This document shows positions 57,090 to 64,000 of a stretch of DNA of 64,000 nucleotides, one piece after another. Position numbers and translations under genes: made by a program. Source of the DNA: Liolophura sinensis (Eukaryota; Mollusca; Polyplacophora; Chitonida; Chitonidae); contig NC_088306.1 in the NCBI RefSeq assembly GCF_032854445.1, forward strand, positions 4,586,373 through 4,650,372, read 5' to 3'. The notes under the pieces were generated by a model. It was not told the DNA's origin and searched no databases. It saw only the letters and a program-made list of their open reading frames with translations. How positions within the stretch are numbered: position 1 is the first letter of the stretch; every line of letters starts with the position of its first letter.

Positions 57090-59110
57090 TAGTAGGTATA
57101 ATCCTGGTTGGAGACTTAATTAGCGTGCCAGGGTGTCCTTGTCTATTGTGAAAGATATTCGAGGTAAAGTTTTTACACGACATATTTTTCACCGTGCGTG
57201 TGCCGACCATACTAGGGCCTTTTAAAGGGAAACTGCCGGGCAGTGATGATTGGTAAATATAATTATGGTATAAATTGTGCCCTAATTACATGTACGTTTA
57301 TGTATGCATAGCTAGTTCTTATTCATAACATACATTACAGCATTAATCATGATTACTGTAGTTCACCTAAAGTTTGGCCACTTTTGAGAAATACAGTTCG
57401 TTAAAATGATACTTTTGACTTAAGTTTTTTCTGATACACAAATTAATCAAACATCATAAAAGACCTAAGTAGCCCTGTAAAATGGGTGAATCGATCAGAA
57501 TTAAGGTAAATGTACTTCGGTGAAGACTTTTCGGTCATCCTGGGGCTTTTAGGTTTACGAGTATGTTTGTTTTTTGTTTTTTTGTTTTTTGTTGTTTTTT
57601 TTTCTTTTTTGGATTGGGGGGGATGAGAGAATGGTCAGCTAGTAAATGTGCTCCAGTAGTCCTACCGGCTTGTCACTAACAACATCTGAGGTATCAGCAA
57701 TCTGACTACAGCCACATCTTGCAGCCTCTCCCTATGCTGACGTCTGGCTAACTAGATCTGAGGTAACACCAGTCTCATTACAGTAAGATCTAGAAGCCGC
57801 TTTCTACCTTTACTGACTTGTCGTTGTCCTATCTGCAATAGCACCTGTTCCTATCCTCCAGTGACCCTACTTAATTGGAAGGTGTCAAGAAGTGAGAGAA
57901 AGAGCCATCTTTGCTTTCCAAAATACGACAACTAAAAGCAGGCCATTATTAGGTGAAAATGTACACTATTTTCCGCTAAATCACTTAATTGCTATCGACC
58001 GGTCAGGACCCGTTTAATCAGTCCTTAACATTCATACTATTAGGCTACCTTTCCAGAGATAATCCATCAAATAAATAGATAAATAGGCCATCTTTTCTCG
58101 AACAATGGTCACTCGAGCTCCAGCCGAACTGACTGTTGCTATCTTACAACGGATGCGTAGTACCTTAGGCCAATGTGTTTTCTGACAGGCCGTCACTGCT
58201 AAGGTGCAAATATGAACAACAGATTAAACAGCTTGGACCCGAATAGGATTCAGTAGCCCTCTCACAAGGGAAGTAAATCCTGTAACTCATAAAACAACAG
58301 TGCCCCCTACCTATATGACTAATAGTGTCAGCCATGATTATTCATCTTTATAGGTGTTGGCAATGGAATGAGTGGTATTGCTGTTTAAGTAGGTACAGGG
58401 CACAACTGTTTTCTGAGTTACAAGATGTGCTTCCCTTTGTCTGAAGAATCCCATTATTTAAGGCTATGGGCCTACATGATGTCCGTTGAAATACTACAGT
58501 ACTTACGGTGAAATGCAGCTTCCCAGTCATTTACCTAACACACATGATATCCTAAAATAGTATATAATTGTTGGCCTGTTTTCTACCCCTAGATTCGTCG
58601 TCATATGACTGAAAAATTGTTCAGAACGACTTAAACCCTAAGCACTCACTCTACCCCTAGAAATTGCTACAGAAATAATTAAAATGCACGGGCTAAACTT
58701 TCGGGTCTAGTACATTGTATTTTAGGTAATTTTACAAAATTAACACTTTTGACGCGAGTAGTTTCCCATCTTCCCGCTTCAGGGACTGCTTGCGGCACGA
58801 GTAACGACACAATATGAATATACGATGACCTAATTTAATTTCTTTGTTTGTTTTGGCTTTAATCTTTATACGATTCGACGAAACTTGACCCATAGAGGAT
58901 TGTCGCAACGGTTGGTCTGCGTTCATCCGTCCGTCCTTTGGACTGTTCGTATCTTTCTAAACTTAAACGTTTGAACTTGATTTTCTGTCAAAAACACTGT
59001 TCAATTCACCATAGTCAACGTATTAAAATTCATTGTGTTAATTTCAGTTATTTTTTGTAGGAGGTTTGCCAGCACAAAATCTCGTTTATCAACAAACGTG
59101 TACATGTAAA
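57090..59110. other. unannotated intergenic DNA
   Basis: AT-rich. It holds a T-rich low-complexity stretch at 57565-57612 and a dispersed repeat fragment with cgtcgtcatatgactgaaaa at 58599. No gene or RNA is seen. Confidence 0.5.
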
Positions 59111-59119
59111 CATGTGTGC

Positions 59120-60325
59120 AAGCCATGTAGAAAAACCATATTTGTTTTCCATTAACCTTGACAAGCCATGTAGAAGAACCATATTTATTTTCCATTAACC
59201 TTGACAAGCCCTGTAGAAGAACCATATTTGTTTTCCATTGACCTTGACAAGCCATGTAGAAGAACCAAATTTGTTTTCCATTGACCTTGACAAGCCATGT
59301 AGAAGAACCATATTTGTTTTCCATTGACCTTGATAAGCCATGTAGAAGAACCATATTTGTTTTCCATTGACCTTGACAAGCGATGTAGAAGAACCAAATT
59401 TGCTTTTCATTGACCTTGACAAGCCATGTAGAAGAACAAAATTTGCCTTTCATTGACCTTGGCAGGCCATGTAGAAAAGAACCATATTTGCTTTTCATTG
59501 ACCTTGACAAGCCATGTAGAAGAACCATATTTTCCTTTCATTGACCCTGACAGGCCATGTAGAAGAACCAAATTTGCTTTTCATTGACCTTGACAAGCCA
59601 TGTAGAAGAACCAAATTTGCTTTTCATTGACCCTGACAGGCCATGTAGAAGAACAAAATTTGCTTTTCATTGACCTTGACAAGCCATGTAGAAAAGAACC
59701 ACATTTGTGTTTCATTGACCTTGACAAGCCATGTAGAAGAACCATATTTGCTTTCCATTGACCTTGACAAGCCATGTAGAAGAACCATATTTGCTTTGCA
59801 TTGATTTTGACAAGCCATGTAGAAGAACCAAATTTGCTTTTCATTGACCTTGACAAGCCATGTAGAAGAACCAAATTTGCTTTTCATTGACCTTGACAAG
59901 CCATGTAGAAGAACCATATTTCCTTTTCATTGACCTTGACAAGCCATGTAGAAGAACCATATTTGTGTTTCATTGACCTTGACAAGCCATGTAGAAGAAC
60001 CAAATTTGCTTTTCATTGACATTGACAAGCCATGTAGAAGAACCATATTTTCCTTTCATTGACCTTGACAAGCCATGTAGAAGAACTATGTTTGCTTTCC
60101 ACTGACATTGACAAGCCATGTAGAAGAACCATATTTGTGTTTCATTGACCTTGGCAAGCCATGTAGAAGAACCATATTTGTGTTTCATTGACCCTGACAA
60201 GCCATGTAGAAGAACCATATTTGTGTTTCATTGACCTTGGCAAGCCATGTAGAAGAACCATATTTGTGTTTCATTGACCCTGACAAGCCATGTAGAAGAA
60301 CCATATTTGTGTTTCACTGACCCGT
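59120..60325. repeat. 43-bp minisatellite
   Basis: About 28 units, core ttgacaagccatgtagaaga plus accatatttg and cattgacc. 43 is not a multiple of three, yet minus-strand frames up to 175 codons stay open because the unit lacks stops in all three minus frames. Confidence 0.93.
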
Positions 60326-60714
60326 GTCTTTATATCCTGGTAAATACAAGATACTTCAGCAAAGAGAGTAAAGCCAGAAAGGCATGTACAGCAGGAAAGT
60401 ATCGCTTGTCAGTATGTCAATTTTCCTCTCGGCCCAAATCGTTTGAGGAACCAAAAAGTTGTATTTCGATGCAATCTTTATTTTTTGAAGGGCACAGCCA
60501 TACAGAGCTGTTTCATCGTTTAAGAGGCAATGCAATGAAATTAATATGAATATAAAATAAACTGTGATGTGAATGATAAAACAACAACAACAGCAAATTA
60601 TTGCCCTTTTACCCCTTTTTTTCACAAGATTTCATCTCGGTTTTGGACATGGAGTTTTCCCTGCCCCTATTGTTTTCGCGGCGTTGTAGCACTGAGAGGT
60701 ACAAGGCGCTCGAG

Positions 60715-61055
60715 AATGAGTGAGTGAGTGAGTGCTTGGGGTTTAACGTCGTACTCAACAATTTTTCAGTCATGTGACGACGAAGGAATCATTGGGGTGC
60801 ATGTACGTGTAATGTGCCTCCTTATTGCAGGACGGATTTCCACCGCTCTTTTATTTAATGCTGCTTCACTGAGACGACTAACCGAAGGCAAGTAAGCCGC
60901 CCCGCCCGAGCCATTATACTGATACGGGTCAACCAGTCGTTGCACTACCCCCTTCATGCTGAACGCCAAGCGAGGAAGTTACAACTTCCTCTTTTAAAGT
61001 CTTAGGTGTGACTCGATCAAGGATTGATCCTGGATCTACCGGTACCGAGCTCGAG
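60715..61055. repeat. second SINE-like family, near full copy
   Basis: Starts gtgagtgagtgcttggggtt, then gtcgtactcaacaatttttc, gcaggacggatttccaccgc, gagccattatactgatacgg and aacgccaagcgaggaagtta. A relative of 18060-18360. Confidence 0.75.
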
Positions 61056-61059
61056 AATG

Positions 61060-61940
61060 AGATCATTTAAGGTGTTTTATGGTCGTTACACATTATCTGC
61101 TTTGTGCCATTATGGTGTCGGTAATTGTATTAAGCTGTGTGAGCAAACACATGTGCGTTACAAATGCGAAAGTTCATCAGTTGCCTCCCAAAATCCTGTG
61201 ATAGAGAATATTCGTCCGAATTTAGCTGTGTTAAAACCTTTCCATAAATAAAAGATGTCAAACGACTCGAATTTAAGCAATGAAAATATGCAGCCGTTTT
61301 GATTGGCTGCGGTTATGTAAATGACAAAAATCCCTGTATGGGGAAACGAAAGGTTGATATGCCACGTGACATAGATTAATTTGATTGTGTTTCTTAACCT
61401 GTTAGCACGGCGGAATGATATCGCATTAGTAAAAAAACATAGCAGAGATTATGTTAAAACTGCTCAAGTGGCCCAACGAGGAGATTGGTTGACATGACCT
61501 GAAACTTTCCTATAACAATGGTATTATAAGACAACTGTTTGTATTTTGCTTTATACGTGCGTAACCTAGAAACACATTTCCACATATTAGTTAACAGCTT
61601 TTAAATATATGGTCTCAAGGAAGAGGTTCATTTATGAATCGACGTTATACAGTTAGATGAGTATTGTGAGTTTACTACGCTATAGCCCAGCCATTCACCA
61701 AAGGGCTACTGTTCAAAGGAAAGAAATCATAAAAAAGTAATGTTAAAAAATATCAAATTATTATGAAACTGTATCTTTACATTTTTAATAATTTTTTCCG
61801 GTAAATTAAAAAAGGAAAATGTGTGGACTGTATGGTGATGGGCTGTAATGTTTTTCTACTACATTATTTCAAGGTGCCAATAAAAGACTCGAGAAACCGT
61901 ACTAGTGCATTTAATGTGGCTGTGTGCACAAAAAAAGCGA
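61060..61940. other. unannotated intergenic DNA
   Basis: No gene, RNA or clear repeat is seen. Confidence 0.45.
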
Positions 61941-61944
61941 TTTT

Positions 61945-62065
61945 CGTGGGTTTCCCTGGGGCGGTCGACCAGGTTTCTCCCCACCATACTGGTGGCCGCC
62001 GTCGAACAAGTGAAATATTCTTGAGTATACGGCCTAAGAGACCAATCTGATACACAAATAAATGG
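61945..62065 (+). repeat. SINE-like 3' fragment
   Basis: gtgggtttccctggggcggt, ggccgccgtcgaacaagtga and a tail ending acaaataaat. Confidence 0.7.
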
Positions 62066-62489
62066 ATTTAATACCTGTTTTATGGGCAGAGAAAAATCAC
62101 CTTGACGCCATACTAGATAAACATTATCAATATGATTTAAACAGAAAACCCACCTTACAATTCAAATAAATCACTGCGTTTAATTCAGTGACAAAAAATG
62201 TAAAAAATTTAATCTTTCATACACAGTTTTAAAGGTTTTTTTACTGATGCTGACTCTAATTTTATGTTTTCTCTCCCTTTAGTTTTAAATATTCACAAGC
62301 GCTGGACAATTTAATTAAAGGGCCGCTCTTTATTCCACAACAGATCGATCCTTGACCAACAAAATCGTGTGTTTCATTCCAGGTTTCACTGGTCCGGAAG
62401 AGACTTTAAGCCTTGGATTTTGTAAAGCATGGAGAGTGCAGTTGGTAATGTTTTCTCTTGTATGGGTGATGTGTACATTCCTTAAGAAA

Positions 62490-62800
62490 GTTTGGTTGAT
62501 TGATTGATTGACAGGGCATTCAGTTTTACGAGTGGAGGAAACCGGACTACGAGGACTAAACCAAGGGGCTTTGACAAGTCACCCAGGAATTTTCGGTTGG
62601 TGGAAGACAATTAGTCCCCAAATGGACCTAAGGTTGCACAGACGGCGACACGAGAATCGTTGGCCGCGTCTAGTCACCGGGATCCATAAGGAGAGCGAGA
62701 ACGAGGAAACAAATTCCCCGTTACAAGGACAGGATTGAACTCGCGCCTAATGTTACACACTGATCTACAACTCGCTCCACCAACAAAAGACGAACCGACG
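62490..62800. repeat. dispersed repeat fragment
   Basis: gtggaggaaaccggactacg to gattgaactcgcgcctaa resembles another common molluscan repeat. The open frame through it (62508-62738) is not taken as a gene. Confidence 0.5.
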
Positions 62801-62914
62801 TTGCGGAACGGGGCGTCACAACCTCAGCTTAGAATGTAGCATTATTTCATTACCTGTGGTGTACATTATACACTAAAAAAACAGTAACCTGATAATTTTA
62901 GCAGAAAACCTATC

Positions 62915-63010
62915 ACAGTATGCCCCGTTTCCTCCCACCATAATGCTGGTCGCCGTCGTATAAGTGAAATATTCTTGAGTACGGCGTAAAACACCAATCA
63001 AATCCACAAT
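62915..63010 (+). repeat. SINE-like 3' fragment
   Basis: gtttcctcccaccataatgc, cgtcgtataagtgaaatatt and cttgagtacggcgtaaaaca; the best preserved tail in the window. Confidence 0.8.
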
Positions 63011-63549
63011 CAGTAAATCGTGTTAAACAAATCATTCATTTCATCCACTAATCAGTAAATCGAGTTAAACAACTCATTCATTTCGTCTACTAATCAATAA
63101 ATTACAATCTCACTCAATATCATCTAGAAGAGAGTGAACAACTTGTGTCCACACTTCGCCACTCAGTAGATATAGAGTGAATTTTTTCACCAGTACTCAG
63201 AATAATATGAGTTCACCAATCAATCAATCAATCAATCCAAATATATTTGCCACAACTTCTTCCTCGAAATCCCAGATAAAATATATTATATGCACGGAGC
63301 CATGAAGAACATAGCGAATGCTATGCACCGTGTATGTAAAGTCTTCAACATTACTATTAAATGAAAAAGCCATTGCAAAAATGATTTTAGCAATTTTTTT
63401 TTTTAAATTAACAAAGTGGCAAGTTGGCCAAAATCATAATTCTAATCAGATAAATTAGCCAGAAAACTGTACGCCCGAATGGCCGTTCATTTAACCTTGA
63501 TGGAATTTTAAAGAACTTAAGACAACAACTTATGTTAAAAAAATATTGT

Positions 63550-63555
63550 TTTATT
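63550..63555 (-). terminator. poly(A) signal of the minus-strand gene
   Basis: AATAAA on the minus strand about 205 bp after the stop at 63761, giving a plausible 3' UTR length. Confidence 0.5.
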
Positions 63556-63760
63556 TATACCGTGCCCTGGATGATACTATGAATTAAAACCATGGACATG
63601 AAGTGCAATTGTGTGTCCAGTGTATGCCATTTGACCTCCGAAGTGGTTGCACGAGGAGACAAGGTCATTTGTGTGTTCATGAGAGTCTGTTCACCGCTCT
63701 ACTGCTGCTGACATGAAGCCCCTGTTTACCATCACTCTGCCAAACAACAACTTCTCTGAG

Positions 63761-63873
63761 TCACTTCTTTTGCGTGTTGTCCTTAGCCTCTGGCTTTTTT
63801 GCTTTGGCTGGATGCGATGTCGTGTTCGCTCTTTGTCCCGGTTTTGATTTTGGATCATCAAGGCCTTCGAAAT
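63761..63873 (-). CDS. terminal coding exon of an unidentified gene
   Basis: The minus strand shows a strong acceptor (ttattttttcccacag, ending at 63874) followed by 2 bases completing a split codon and 36 codons to TGA at 63761-63763: FEGLDDPKSKPGQRANTTSH then PAKAKKPEAKDNTQKK. The tail is hydrophilic and Lys-rich, like the cytosolic C-terminus of a membrane protein or a disordered tail, but I cannot name the gene. The rest lies to the right of the window or far upstream on the minus strand. It is too short for standard ORF length cut-offs. Not part of the duplicated array. Confidence 0.55.
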
Positions 63874-64000
63874 CTGTGGGAAAAAATAAAGTGAAATTCA
63901 GTTTCAGGAAGTTAAAAAGGATGACATTCTCTGACAATATCGTGATAAGTACTTTGTATTCTCAGTACTGGACTAGTATTGTACATGAACAGCACGGCTT

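Noticed and set aside
62508-62738. 76-codon plus-strand frame
   Set aside because: It lies in a dispersed repeat fragment, with no splice or start evidence.

Overview
The window is AT-rich animal DNA dominated by introns, minisatellites and transposon debris. No operon, ribosome binding site or prokaryotic gene order is visible. At least 15 copies of interspersed families end in the tail gtttaacgccgtactcaag plus (ataa)n, a repeat type I associate with molluscs. The best guess is a marine mollusc; the species cannot be told from this window.

The backbone is a tandem segmental duplication of one host gene. Gene 1 (coding 536-3583), gene 2 (26586-27941) and gene 3 (49328-50604) each encode a 148-residue secreted protein with a 22-residue signal peptide and eight cysteines at identical positions (48, 72, 91, 101, 106, 127, 146, 147). 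Each coding part has two exons of exactly 201 and 246 nt joined by a phase-0 intron that holds a 30-bp minisatellite. Upstream of genes 2 and 3 a GC box, inverted CCAAT box, TATA-like box and short noncoding exon ending in a GTAAGA donor are conserved, and an acceptor lies just before the ATG, so the full gene probably has three exons. I do not recognise the family; the last half has a von Willebrand type C-like cysteine pattern, which is only a hypothesis.

Region by region: 1-450 is a CT-rich 48-bp minisatellite in the 5' intron of gene 1. A decayed Polinton/Maverick DNA transposon (about 4050-11390) is present only in unit A. It carries protein-primed DNA polymerase B, SF1 helicase and HNH remnants on the plus strand, and integrase, packaging ATPase and further Polinton proteins on the minus strand. 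Minisatellites fill 11380-14260, followed by duplicated intergenic DNA (14.3-22 kb) and a reverse-transcriptase fragment (22.1 kb). Unit B starts near 23.37 kb, and holds gene 2, a 21-bp array (29.5-30.8 kb), more duplicated DNA, a LINE RNase H fragment and an SGNH-hydrolase-like broken ORF (36.1-38.0 kb). A decayed tyrosine-recombinase-type (DIRS/Ngaro) retrotransposon with its own SGNH-like domain lies at 43.4-45.6 kb. Unit C starts near 45.96 kb with gene 3, a 35/36-bp array (51.0-52.1 kb), and 40-bp (56.5-57.1 kb) and 43-bp (59.1-60.3 kb) arrays. At the right edge, the last exon of an unrelated minus-strand gene is visible (63761-63873).

The only intact host genes I can support are the three paralogs and that terminal exon. 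Everything else is mobile-element decay, tandem repeats or unannotated intergenic DNA. Coordinates of repeat blocks are approximate, because they were aligned by eye.
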